Of a stretch of DNA of 64,000 nucleotides, positions 29,691 to 38,069 are shown piece after piece. A program made the translations under genes and the position numbers. The notes beneath the pieces were generated by a model that was not told where the DNA came from, ran no database searches, and saw only the letters and a list, made by a program, of their open reading frames with translations. Position 1 is the stretch's first letter. Every line of letters starts with the position of its first letter. The stretch comes from Bacteroidales bacterium (lineage in GTDB: Bacteria; Bacteroidota; Bacteroidia; Bacteroidales; Prolixibacteraceae), in the NCBI GenBank assembly GCA_012719495.1, contig JAAYAG010000055.1, forward strand, positions 1-64,000, given 5' to 3'.

Positions 29691-31885
29691 CAATAATCGC
29701 CTCTTGAAACGTGTTGAATCCCTTTGATATTCTTTAGTTTATGCATCAGAAAATCAAGATGTTCCACATTATTGACATATACTCTGAGGGTACCTTCAAA
29801 ATTGCCATTTTTTGAATCGACATTTATTGAACGCATTTGCACTCCAACATCTTTTGCAATGATGTAAGAAATGTCGCCGACAATTCCCTGCCTGTCGGAG
29901 CCCGAAAGGTGTATTGTTGCCTGAAATGAAGCATTCAGTTTGGTCGATCTCCATTTGGCTTTAATGAAACGATATGGATATCTTTCACGCATTTGCTTGG
30001 CGTTAGGGCAGTGTTCGCGATGTATTTTTATGCCTTCGCGAATGGTAACAAAACCGAATATTTCGTCTCCAAAAATTGGGTTACAGCACTGGGCCAATTT
30101 GTAAATTACATTTTTCAGGTCTTTGTCGATCACCAGAAAATCATCGCCTGAGTCGAATGAAAGGTTTTCAACAACTTTTTTGGGCAAAAGCTCTCCGAGA
30201 ACTTCCTTGGCTTTAACTTCTTGTATTTCAGTGCCGCGAATAATACTTTTCAGTTCAAGCGGGTCGATTTGTCCGACCGACACTGCGTAGTATAAATCCA
30301 CAGCCGATTTCAATTTGAAATGACTGATAATCAGTCGTATATTCTCTTCGTTGTAATCTATTTTCCAGTTTTTGAATTTCCTTTTAACGATTTCTTTCCC
30401 ATTTTCAGCTTCACGCCGTTTATCTTCGTTCAAACTTGCTTTGATGCGGCTCTTGGCTTTTGAGGTAACCACAAAGTCAAGCCAGTCGATCTTGGGTTTC
30501 TGATTGCTTGATGTATCAATGGCAACCTGATCACCGTTCTTAAGCTTGTGTTTTATGGTGACTTTTCGCTGGTTTACTTTTCCTCCAACACATTTATCGC
30601 CAAGCCCCGAATGAATTTCGTAAGCAAAATCGAGAATTGTCGCCCCGGCTGGTAAGCGTTTTAAGTCGCCTTTAGGAGTAAAAACAAAAATCTCGTCGTC
30701 ATATACATTGGTTTTGAATTCTTCAATTATGGCATTGGTATCTCCCGAAGGGTTTTCAAGCATTTCCCTAATGCCTGCGAGCCATTTGTCGAGTTCTCCG
30801 CTGCTTTTTCCACCTTTATATTTCCAGTGAGCAGCCAGCCCTTTTTCTGCGACTTCATCCATTCTTCGGGTTCGTATTTGCACTTCGACCCAACGACCGT
30901 GAGGCCCCATTACTGTTGTATGCAACGACTCGTATCCATTTGATTTGGGTATGGAAATCCAGTCTCGCATTCGTTCTGTATTGGGTTGATATTCTTCGGT
31001 TACGATAGAATATACTTGCCAGCAGTCTGATTTTTCTTCTTCTAGTTTTGAGTCGAGAATGATGCGGATGGCAAAAAGATCGAATACTTCTTCGAAGGTT
31101 ACCCGTTGTTTTTTCATTTTATTCCAGATAGAATAAATTGATTTAGTCCGGGCTTTCATTTCAAATTTGAAATTTCTTGTCAGCAATTTTGCTTCAATTG
31201 GTTTTACAAATTCAGAAACAAAATTTTTGCGCTCTTCCAAAGAATCTTCAAGCTTTTTCACAATATTCTGATATTCATCAGGTTTAAGGTATTTCAACGA
31301 TGCATCTTCCAGTTCAGTTTTAATATTGTAAATACCAAGCCTATGAGCTAGCGGAGCATACAGAAACGAAGATTCGTTAGCATATTTTTGTTGCAGGTCG
31401 GATGGGAGTCCGTCCAGGTTTCGCATATCTTCGAGACGGTCGGCAATTTTAATAAGAATTACCCGCAAGTCGCCAGAAAGGGCAAGCAGTAGTCTCCTGA
31501 AATTTTCGGAATGCACCGAAATTGTGACTGTGTCGATAGAGTTTATTTTGAACAGTCCGTCGAGGAGAGAACTTACTTGTTCGCCAAAACGTTGGGGAAT
31601 AGATGCAATTAGCTCATCTTTTTCAGAGCTGCTTTCAAAAACATTATGTAGCAGAGCTGCAATAACAGGGTCGGTTCCAAGGCCTATATCAGTAGCAACA
31701 ATTCGGGCAACTGACATTGAGTGATATATAATTGGCTTGCCCGATTCCCAACTGGTTTCTCCCAGAATTTCGTAGGCAAAGTGGCACGCTTCTGATATCT
31801 TATTGAGATCGAGATTGCTGCTTTGTTTCCCGAGAAGTGCCAAGAGCTCTTCCAGTGTGGTTTCGAAACGATTATTGTTTTCCAT
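29690..31885 (-). CDS. RelA/SpoT-type (p)ppGpp synthetase with degenerate hydrolase domain
   Basis: A 731-residue long RSH protein in the order pseudo-HD hydrolase, synthetase, TGS and ACT. Synthetase motifs look intact: RDWISIPKSNGYESLHTTV and EVQIRTRRMDEVAEKGLAAHWKYK. TGS starts near residue 400 (IFVFTPKGDLKRLPAGATILDFA) and ACT lies at about 655-731. In the hydrolase domain His55, His80 and Asp149 remain, but the HD motif is His80-Asn81, the catalytic Glu-Asp pair reads Glu84-Ser85, and ADRLHNMR reads ADRLEDMR. It should therefore make, but probably not degrade, (p)ppGpp. It is the first gene of the operon with glycerate kinase. Confidence 0.9.
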   Translation of the reverse strand: MENNNRFETTLEELLALLGKQSSNLDLNKISEACHFAYEILGETSWESGKPIIYHSMSVARIVATDIGLGTDPVIAALLHNVFESSSEKDELIASIPQRFGEQVSSLLDGLFKINSIDTVTISVHSENFRRLLLALSGDLRVILIKIADRLEDMRNLDGLPSDLQQKYANESSFLYAPLAHRLGIYNIKTELEDASLKYLKPDEYQNIVKKLEDSLEERKNFVSEFVKPIEAKLLTRNFKFEMKARTKSIYSIWNKMKKQRVTFEEVFDLFAIRIILDSKLEEEKSDCWQVYSIVTEEYQPNTERMRDWISIPKSNGYESLHTTVMGPHGRWVEVQIRTRRMDEVAEKGLAAHWKYKGGKSSGELDKWLAGIREMLENPSGDTNAIIEEFKTNVYDDEIFVFTPKGDLKRLPAGATILDFAYEIHSGLGDKCVGGKVNQRKVTIKHKLKNGDQVAIDTSSNQKPKIDWLDFVVTSKAKSRIKASLNEDKRREAENGKEIVKRKFKNWKIDYNEENIRLIISHFKLKSAVDLYYAVSVGQIDPLELKSIIRGTEIQEVKAKEVLGELLPKKVVENLSFDSGDDFLVIDKDLKNVIYKLAQCCNPIFGDEIFGFVTIREGIKIHREHCPNAKQMRERYPYRFIKAKWRSTKLNASFQATIHLSGSDRQGIVGDISYIIAKDVGVQMRSINVDSKNGNFEGTLRVYVNNVEHLDFLMHKLKNIKGIQHVSRGDY

Positions 31886-31922
31886 AGCGTTTTCTGTTTT
31901 TCGAAAGGTGCGCCCATTTTCA

Positions 31923-31930
31923 CAAAAATA
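31923..31930 (-). promoter_or_regulatory. -7-like promoter box for the RelA/SpoT gene
   Basis: The minus strand reads TATTTTTG, matching TAnnTTTG, 38 nt upstream of the start. Confidence 0.45.
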
Positions 31931-31985
31931 GAAATTTATTGAGCTTTCAACGTATTATGGTGTTCTTTCGGTGTTCAGTAAAAAA

Positions 31986-32015
31986 AAAATCCTGTCTCAT
32001 GGGAAACAGGATTTT
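31986..32015 (-). terminator. Terminator of the alcohol dehydrogenase gene
   Basis: A 10-bp stem (AAAATCCTGT with ACAGGATTTT) lies 20 bp past the stop codon and is followed on the minus strand by a run of T. Confidence 0.8.
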
Positions 32016-32034
32016 GCTTATTTATTCAGATTCG

Positions 32035-33192
32035 TTAGAATCGGTCTTTAAGGATTTTCCTGATTTCGTCGCTACCTACCAGCTTGTTTTCTCCAATATT
32101 CACAGAACCTCGTTCTTCCATTCGTTCAACAATTTCGTCAATAGTGAGAACTGGAATTTTGTATTCGTGAAGCCTGGTTTGTAGGCCCATTAATTCAAAG
32201 AATTCAACAGTTTTAGCAATAGTTATATCAATTGCTTTGTTTTCGTCGGTTTCTGATATACCCCAGACTCTTTGTCCTAACTGAATAATTTTCTGCTTTT
32301 TAGATTCACGCATAACATTCATTACTCCTGGAAGTACGATTGCTAATGTTCGCGCATGGTCGACACCGTGAAGGGCAGTAATTTCGTGGCCTATATTATG
32401 AGTTGTCCAATCTTCGGGAACTCCTCGGCTGATAATTCCGTTAAGGGCCATGGTTGCAGCCCACATAAAGTTTGCAGCAGCGTCGTAATTGGCAGGGTTG
32501 GCAAGTACTCTAGGGCCTTCTTCAACCAGCGTGAGCATTACCCCTTCAGCAATACGGTCCTGTACTTTAGCATCGACTGGATAGGTAAGATACTGTTCGA
32601 TTACATGAACGAAAGCATCAACGATTCCGTTGCCAATTTGCCTTGGAGGAAGAGTAGCAACAACAGTTGGATCGAGCACAGAAAATTGAGGTAGTACCAA
32701 TGGAGAACCAAACGATAGTTTCTCTTTGAATTCCTGACGAGTGATTACTGCATTACCGTTCATTTCGGATCCGGTTGCCGGGAGAGTAAGTACTACACCT
32801 AATGGTAAAGCATCGATAACGTCTTCGTTATGAGCCAAAATGTCCCATGGGTCTATCCCTTGATAATAATACGCAGCAGCAATAAACTTAGCGCCATCAA
32901 CAACTGACCCCCCTCCTACGGCTAGCAGAAAATCAATATTGTTTTCTTCGATAACCTCAAGGGCTTTCATGCATTTTTCATACGTCGGGTTAGGTTCAAT
33001 GCCCGAAAATTCATAAAATTCGATATTGCCCAATGCTTCAACAACCTGATCGTAAACACCATTCGTTTTGATGCTTCCCCCTCCATAAATAAGAAGGACT
33101 TTTGCATCTTCGGGTATTTCTTCTGCAATGGATGAAATTTGCCCTTTTCCGAACAAAATTTTTGTAGGATTGTAAAAGATAAAGTTGTTCAT
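32035..33192 (-). CDS. Iron-containing alcohol dehydrogenase (YqhD/butanol-dehydrogenase type)
   Basis: A 385-residue group III alcohol dehydrogenase that reduces aldehydes, usually with NADPH. The nucleotide-binding domain shows LIYGGGSIKTNGVYD and LLAVGGGSVVDGAKF. The metal site comes from Asp and His residues in GIVDAFVHVIEQYLT and from WTTHNIGHEITALHGVDHARTLA, the family signature. The overall pattern fits the BdhA/YqhD branch. It is monocistronic and divergent from the gene at 33243, with overlapping promoters in the 50-bp gap. Confidence 0.92.
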   Translation of the reverse strand: MNNFIFYNPTKILFGKGQISSIAEEIPEDAKVLLIYGGGSIKTNGVYDQVVEALGNIEFYEFSGIEPNPTYEKCMKALEVIEENNIDFLLAVGGGSVVDGAKFIAAAYYYQGIDPWDILAHNEDVIDALPLGVVLTLPATGSEMNGNAVITRQEFKEKLSFGSPLVLPQFSVLDPTVVATLPPRQIGNGIVDAFVHVIEQYLTYPVDAKVQDRIAEGVMLTLVEEGPRVLANPANYDAAANFMWAATMALNGIISRGVPEDWTTHNIGHEITALHGVDHARTLAIVLPGVMNVMRESKKQKIIQLGQRVWGISETDENKAIDITIAKTVEFFELMGLQTRLHEYKIPVLTIDEIVERMEERGSVNIGENKLVGSDEIRKILKDRF

Positions 33193-33201
33193 AAGTATTC
33201 T

Positions 33202-33209
33202 TACTTTTG
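33202..33209 (+). promoter_or_regulatory. -7-like promoter box for the 33243 membrane-protein gene
   Basis: TACTTTTG matches TAnnTTTG, 33 nt upstream of the ATG. It is divergent with the box at 33230-33237. Confidence 0.4.
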
Positions 33210-33229
33210 TATTTATAATTTTCTAAAAA

Positions 33230-33237
33230 CAAAAATA
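33230..33237 (-). promoter_or_regulatory. -7-like promoter box for the alcohol dehydrogenase
   Basis: The minus strand reads TATTTTTG, matching TAnnTTTG, 38 nt upstream of the dehydrogenase ATG. The two divergent boxes overlap in function. Confidence 0.45.
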
Positions 33238-33242
33238 AAAAA

Positions 33243-33848
33243 ATGACAATTGATTCGACAGATAATGATGAAGGAAATTCGTTTGAATATCGTTTACGAG
33301 AAGTTTCAGATGAAGAAATCATTAATATATTGAGATATCGCGAACATTATCAGCCACATGCTGTGCGCGAGGCAATACGCGAAGCAATGAATCGCGGCAT
33401 AATCTCGTCGCCCGAAGATTTGAACAAGGAGGAATTCTCGGCACAACCGCTTCCCGTTAAATCTATTTTTCCTGTGGGTATTTCTGAAAAACAGAATGTT
33501 ACGATTTTTAAAAGCCTTTGCCGAATCGTGTATATATTCTGTGCAATCCCTATTATCTTTTCAGTTGTAAAGTTTTCACAGCATTCGTATTTAGCTGCAG
33601 TTTCATATTTATTATTAGGGGTATACATGGTTTTTGTCGCGTACAATCTGGAACGCAAGCGGAATGTGGGGTATTCTACAGCACTGTTGCTTAGTAATTT
33701 TCCTATTATTGGTTTCAGTATATACACGCTGTTTACAATGGAAAAAATTGTGGGTATCGATATTTTTGCTGCGGTTACAATGATGGTAATTTTTGTTTAT
33801 ACGTCGTTTTACTTACATAAATTGGCACTCTATTTTAGTAAGAAATAA
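33243..33848 (+). CDS. Conserved-looking membrane protein of unknown function
   Basis: I do not recognise this 201-residue protein. The N-terminal 85 residues are soluble and begin with an acidic stretch and a helical element (SDEEIINILRYREHYQPHAV, then REAIREAMNRGII) that looks like a short domain found at the start of several Bacteroidota membrane proteins. Four hydrophobic helices follow (about residues 92-108, 115-133, 143-162 and 170-190). It has its own promoter box and ends 137 bp before the GIN lipoprotein gene. Confidence 0.72.
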   Translation: MTIDSTDNDEGNSFEYRLREVSDEEIINILRYREHYQPHAVREAIREAMNRGIISSPEDLNKEEFSAQPLPVKSIFPVGISEKQNVTIFKSLCRIVYIFCAIPIIFSVVKFSQHSYLAAVSYLLLGVYMVFVAYNLERKRNVGYSTALLLSNFPIIGFSIYTLFTMEKIVGIDIFAAVTMMVIFVYTSFYLHKLALYFSKK

Positions 33849-33931
33849 GCCGCATTCATTATATTCGTTAATTCACCGATCAAAACAAGTTGCTTATCGA
33901 ATTTACCTAACCTTTTAGGGGCTATTAGAAT

Positions 33932-33939
33932 TATTTTTG
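33932..33939 (+). promoter_or_regulatory. -7-like promoter box for the GIN lipoprotein
   Basis: TATTTTTG matches TAnnTTTG, 47 nt upstream of the ATG. Confidence 0.45.
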
Positions 33940-33985
33940 CAGTACAATTACATTCGGTTAGGATTAAAATTAAACTTACAAAGAC

Positions 33986-34705
33986 ATGATAGGAAAAAAA
34001 TTGAATATAAAGTTAATGATCTTCGCTTCGATGGCCTATTTCATGTTCAGCTCATGTACTGCAAATGTGCGTCAGAGTAGTAAAGAGTCTTTTGATAAAG
34101 AATATGAAATAAAGGATTTTACTAAGATAAAATTCGAAGGTGGATATAACGTAAAGCTGATACAAGGAGATAAAGGATCGCTTGTAATGAATACTACAGA
34201 GCAAATTCATAATAGGGTAAATATTTGGGTCGACGACGATATGCTTCATGTAAAAACAAAGATTGATAATTTGAGCCCCGAAGAAATTAACCTGACAATT
34301 GTAGTTGCTCAACTGGAATACATAAAGGTTGAAGGGGGCGTTTTTTTAACCAATGATGATTACTTGGTTCAAAAAAACTTGAAACTTGAAGTAGAAGGAG
34401 GAGCTCATATTGATATGAAAATCAAAGCTGATACTTTCAGAACTAAAGCCTCGGGTGGTGTTAACATGGAATTTGAAGGGAACGCAAACCTTTTTGAAGC
34501 CATTAGCGAAGGAGCTGGCAATATTGACGCTGATCATTTTGAATCGAAAGTTGTTGATTGTCGGGTTTCCGGCGTTGGCAATGCCACAGTTTATGCTACC
34601 GACGAACTTCGTGCCGTAGTTGAAGGGGTTGGAAAAATTGGATACCGTGGCACTCCTTCGGTCAATAAGCAAGTGAACGGAATAGGAATGGTTTACCGAC
34701 GATAG
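33986..34705 (+). CDS. Head-GIN domain (DUF2807) lipoprotein
   Basis: A 239-residue lipoprotein with a lipobox at FMFSSC. The mature part is a right-handed beta-helix-like GIN domain. It opens with FTKIKFEGGYNVKLIQGDKGS and ends with the typical VEGVGKIGYRGTPSVNKQVNGIG repeats, which are given here as a region at about residues 212-236. Function is unknown; location is probably the periplasmic face or the surface of the outer membrane. The gene is monocistronic. Confidence 0.87.
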   Translation: MIGKKLNIKLMIFASMAYFMFSSCTANVRQSSKESFDKEYEIKDFTKIKFEGGYNVKLIQGDKGSLVMNTTEQIHNRVNIWVDDDMLHVKTKIDNLSPEEINLTIVVAQLEYIKVEGGVFLTNDDYLVQKNLKLEVEGGAHIDMKIKADTFRTKASGGVNMEFEGNANLFEAISEGAGNIDADHFESKVVDCRVSGVGNATVYATDELRAVVEGVGKIGYRGTPSVNKQVNGIGMVYRR

Positions 34706-34720
34706 AATTTGTAGATTATT

Positions 34721-34756
34721 AAAAAAGCAGGATAGAAGCCCTACCCTGCTTTTTTT
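34721..34756. terminator. Bidirectional terminator, GIN lipoprotein / argF
   Basis: An 11-bp stem (34721-34731 with 34745-34755) with long A and T flanks. Its right arm overlaps the last base pairs of argF. Confidence 0.85.
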
Positions 34757-35747
34757 ATGTCAGTAAAGCAACCAAAACAGCTTTAATAGTATGCAGTCGG
34801 TTTTCAGCCTGGTCGAAGACCACTGAAGCTTCGCTTTCGAAAACATCATCGGTCACTTCCATACAATTAATGCCAAATTTGTCAAAAATTTGTTTTCCAA
34901 TTTTGGTGTCAGTGTTATGGTATGCCGGAAGGCAGTGTAAAAATTTAACATCAGGGTTACCAGTAAGTTCTAGCACGCGACGATTAACCTGATAGGGCTT
35001 TAACAACCTAATGCGTTCGTCCCATACTTCATCGGGTTCGCCCATCGAGACCCATACGTCGGTGTATATGAAATCACAACCGCTAACTGCTTCTGTGATA
35101 TTATCGGTTATTTTTATTGAAGCCCCTGTTTCTGATGCTATTAATTGACATTTTTCTACGAGTTTTTCTTCAGGTTGACATGAGGCAGGCGCACATGCCC
35201 TGAAATCGATCCCCATTTTAGATGAACCAATCATGAGCGAATTGCCCATGTTGTTCCTGGCATCACCTATATAGCAAAATTTCAATTCATTAAGTGGCTT
35301 AGATGAGTGTTCTTCCATGGTAAGAAGGTCGGCCAGTATTTGAGTAGGATGAAAATCAGTGGTTAAGCCGTTTATTACGGGTACTGAAGAGTATTGGGCA
35401 AGTTCTTCTACAATATGCTGCCCGTAGCCACGGTACTCGATGGCATCGAACATCCGGCTCAGCACGCGGGCCGTGTCTTTCATACTTTCTTTATAGCCTA
35501 TTTGTGACCCTGATGGCCCAAGATAAGTAACATGTGCACCCTGGTCGTAAGCTGCTACTTCGAATGAACAGCGGGTGCGAGTCGACGTTTTCTCAAAGAT
35601 CAATGCAATGTTTTTGCCCGAAAGTCGCATTTCTTCTGTGCCGGTAAGCTTTTCTTCCTTTAGCTTGTGGGCAAGACTCAGCAGAAACCTGATTTCATCT
35701 TGCTGATAGTCGAGCAGTTTCAGAAAATGCCTGTTTTTAATTTTCAT
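34755..35747 (-). CDS. argF: Ornithine carbamoyltransferase
   Basis: Transfers carbamoyl phosphate to ornithine, giving citrulline in arginine synthesis. The 330-residue protein has the carbamoyl-phosphate motif [11 protein letters not shown] (near residue 57) and the ornithine-binding Cys in HCLPAYHN (near 270). It ends with the SMG-containing loop ([13 protein letters not shown]) typical of true OTCases rather than the acetyl- or succinylornithine variants. It uses the carbamoyl phosphate made by carB at 4152-7355. It lies alone, with its own promoter box. Confidence 0.95.
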   Translation of the reverse strand: MKIKNRHFLKLLDYQQDEIRFLLSLAHKLKEEKLTGTEEMRLSGKNIALIFEKTSTRTRCSFEVAAYDQGAHVTYLGPSGSQIGYKESMKDTARVLSRMFDAIEYRGYGQHIVEELAQYSSVPVINGLTTDFHPTQILADLLTMEEHSSKPLNELKFCYIGDARNNMGNSLMIGSSKMGIDFRACAPASCQPEEKLVEKCQLIASETGASIKITDNITEAVSGCDFIYTDVWVSMGEPDEVWDERIRLLKPYQVNRRVLELTGNPDVKFLHCLPAYHNTDTKIGKQIFDKFGINCMEVTDDVFESEASVVFDQAENRLHTIKAVLVALLT

Positions 35748-35818
35748 TTTAAAGCTATTAGTTCATTATTCGCTTCAGAGAAGATTTAATTTACAATTAC
35801 TTTTTTATGACTATCTGG

Positions 35819-35826
35819 CAAAAGTA
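35819..35826 (-). promoter_or_regulatory. -7-like promoter box for argF
   Basis: The minus strand reads TACTTTTG, matching TAnnTTTG, about 70 nt upstream of the argF ATG. Confidence 0.4.
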
Positions 35827-35927
35827 AAAATTTTGCTTCATACAAAGTATGCAAATTATAAGGAATAACATCATGGGATTCAGCCCATGAAAGAGTTAAT
35901 CTTGATGCCAATTTTGAGAGATAGATT

Positions 35928-36854
35928 TCAATTAAGGACAAAATGATAAGTAATTGTTCCTGTTTGAAAAGCAGGAGCATCGAGATTTTGATTAAAGCTG
36001 GTTTGCAATGCCGCTTTTCGGGCAGCTTCAAGGAAACCGGAGCTGAGCAAATTTGACCCTTTAACACCCGGTACTGCTTTGGTTACTTTTCCGTATTTAT
36101 CAACAGTGATTTCTACCACCACAATTCCTTCCTCGTTACCTGGGTATGAAGGTTTTGGCAACGATTTAGCGGAGCGGCCTGACAAGCTGAATGATATTCC
36201 CCTGCCTTCAGATTCACCTCCGCCACCACCTGAGCCATATTGTTTAACTCCAGGACTTCCGTCGGGTGAACCTTGATTGCCAGGGCCATAGGTAACGCCT
36301 TCACCTGTTGCCGAAGCATCGGTTCCTTGCCCAGAATTACCGAAAACATTCTTTGCTCGTGAATTTATTTGCGCAATACGAGCATTTTCTTCTGCTTTTC
36401 GCAAACTATCTTGCCGACGAATTTCTGCTAAACGGTTTAGTTCGGCAATGCGCTCTTCGTTAATGCGTTGCAAACTGTCCCTTCGGCGCTTGTCTTCAGC
36501 CATTTGCTTTTGGCGTTTCTGGTCTTCTTGTTTTTTAATTTCTTCAAGTGCTGCAGTTTTTTCAAGATCTTGTGTAACCACCTGTTCTTTCCCAGCTACA
36601 GGTTGTGTGGTTTTAGGTGTTGCTGGAGGTGGTGTTTGTGGCCGGGGTTCGGTAACGGTTTTTGTGGCTTCTTTGGGTGTGGGTTCATTCATCCCCTGAC
36701 CATTTTCAGAAGTGCCAAAATCAATTAACACCCCTTTCTCGGCTGGTAGCGGATAAGGAGTAAAGAACCCAAACCTGATAAGTAAAAAAATCAGGATAAG
36801 GTGAAAAATAATGGTTACAGTTAACCCTTCTTTATGTTTATTTAAATAATCCAC
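35928..36854 (-). CDS. TonB-family energy transducer
   Basis: Transmits energy from the inner-membrane ExbB-ExbD motor to outer-membrane receptors. The 308-residue protein has an N-terminal helix (about residues 13-30), a Pro/Thr-rich stretch (about 65-90) and a long Lys/Arg/Glu helix with TolA-like composition (about 100-165). A Gly-rich linker and a C-terminal TonB domain (about 215-308, with LPKPSYPGNEEGIVVVEITV) follow. Its start overlaps the exbD end by 17 bases, so the three genes are coupled as exbB-exbD-tonB. Confidence 0.88.
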   Translation of the reverse strand: MDYLNKHKEGLTVTIIFHLILIFLLIRFGFFTPYPLPAEKGVLIDFGTSENGQGMNEPTPKEATKTVTEPRPQTPPPATPKTTQPVAGKEQVVTQDLEKTAALEEIKKQEDQKRQKQMAEDKRRRDSLQRINEERIAELNRLAEIRRQDSLRKAEENARIAQINSRAKNVFGNSGQGTDASATGEGVTYGPGNQGSPDGSPGVKQYGSGGGGGESEGRGISFSLSGRSAKSLPKPSYPGNEEGIVVVEITVDKYGKVTKAVPGVKGSNLLSSGFLEAARKAALQTSFNQNLDAPAFQTGTITYHFVLN

Positions 36855-37272
36855 CCTTTGTTGAATTTTGTTCCGGACTTGTCGCCAATATCATTTTAAA
36901 CTTGTTGCGCTGTGCGATGTTCATCACTTTAACAACCTCCTCAATAGGAACCGATTTGTCGGCATGCAACGAGATATATGTTTCATCATCGGGGCGGGTT
37001 GTTCTTAATAGAAATGGTTCAATGTCTTGAAAATTAATCTGAATCAATTTTCCGTTGTCGTTTACGTAGTAACGCAGGTCTTGTGTTATTGAAATCGATG
37101 AGATTGGTTTAGCCTGTGTCTGATTATTGCTTTCGGGCAGCAACAGTTTTAGTGCATTGGGAGCCACCAAAGTAGATGTGATCATGAAAAAGATAAGTAA
37201 CAGAAAGACCAAGTCACTCATCGAAGACATGTTCATTGCTGAATCGATTTTACTTCTTCGTTTTATGGTCAT
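36838..37272 (-). CDS. exbD: ExbD/TolR-family proton-channel subunit
   Basis: A 144-residue protein with one N-terminal membrane helix carrying the essential Asp (SDLVFLLLIFFMITSTLV) and a periplasmic domain. With ExbB it forms the proton-driven motor for TonB. It starts nine bases after exbB ends. Whether the set serves TonB or a Tol-Pal-like role is not certain, because the partner has a TolA-like middle region. Confidence 0.9.
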   Translation of the reverse strand: MTIKRRSKIDSAMNMSSMSDLVFLLLIFFMITSTLVAPNALKLLLPESNNQTQAKPISSISITQDLRYYVNDNGKLIQINFQDIEPFLLRTTRPDDETYISLHADKSVPIEEVVKVMNIAQRNKFKMILATSPEQNSTKGGLFK

Positions 37273-37281
37273 GGCAAGTAA

Positions 37282-37968
37282 TTATGCAGGTTCATTCAAC
37301 ATGTCCATAAATTCGGTTGTGTTCATTTCCATTTTGAATATTAAGTTTTCAATCCTGGAAACAAGGAAGTTGTAGCCGAAATAAGCCATAACGCCGACAA
37401 TGAGGCCAGCAACAGTGGTAACCATAGCTTCATAAATACCCGACGACAAAAGTTGGATATCGATGTTATTACCGGCACTGGCCATATCGAAGAAAGCTCT
37501 CACCATACCTGTTACGGTTCCTAAGAATCCAAGCATAGGAGCGCCTCCGGCAGTAGTTGCCAGCCATGGCAAGCCTTTTTCAAGTTGGGCAACTTCAAGG
37601 TTGCCAACATTCTCAATTGCTTTATTAACGTCGTCTAACGGCCTGCCAATACGTACAATTCCTTTTTCGAGCATACGAGTAATTGGGTGGTTGGCCGAAC
37701 GGCAAATGGCTAAGGCTGCGTCGATTTTGCCTTCGCTTACGTTTTGCCTGATTTGGTTCATCAGGTTTGGATCGACTTTAGATGCTTTTCGGATGGCCAA
37801 AAATCGGTCAACAAAAATGAAAACAGCGATTAACGATAACGCAAGAATTGGAATCATGATCCAGCCACCTTTGAGGGCTAATTCTCCATAATTCATGGTA
37901 ACTCCAGCTTGGTTTACAGCCAGAACTCCTATTGTCTGGTTTACTTGTGGTAGAACGAAATCTAACAT
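37282..37968 (-). CDS. exbB: ExbB/TolQ-family proton-channel subunit
   Basis: A 228-residue inner-membrane protein with three helices: one near residues 35-52, and the two conserved ones in MLGFLGTVTGMVRAF and AMVTTVAGLIVGVMAYFGYNFL. A cytoplasmic region lies between. It is the first gene of the exbB-exbD-tonB unit. A Met at about residue 25 (MNYGELALKGG) is a possible alternative start. Confidence 0.92.
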   Translation of the reverse strand: MLDFVLPQVNQTIGVLAVNQAGVTMNYGELALKGGWIMIPILALSLIAVFIFVDRFLAIRKASKVDPNLMNQIRQNVSEGKIDAALAICRSANHPITRMLEKGIVRIGRPLDDVNKAIENVGNLEVAQLEKGLPWLATTAGGAPMLGFLGTVTGMVRAFFDMASAGNNIDIQLLSSGIYEAMVTTVAGLIVGVMAYFGYNFLVSRIENLIFKMEMNTTEFMDMLNEPA

Positions 37969-38069
37969 ATTTTTGTATTTTACTGTTTCTTAAACGATGA
38001 TTTGGTGAAATTATTCTCTTTTTTTCTTTATTGTCGCAAAGTAAATAAAGTTATTGAATTTCGAAATGG

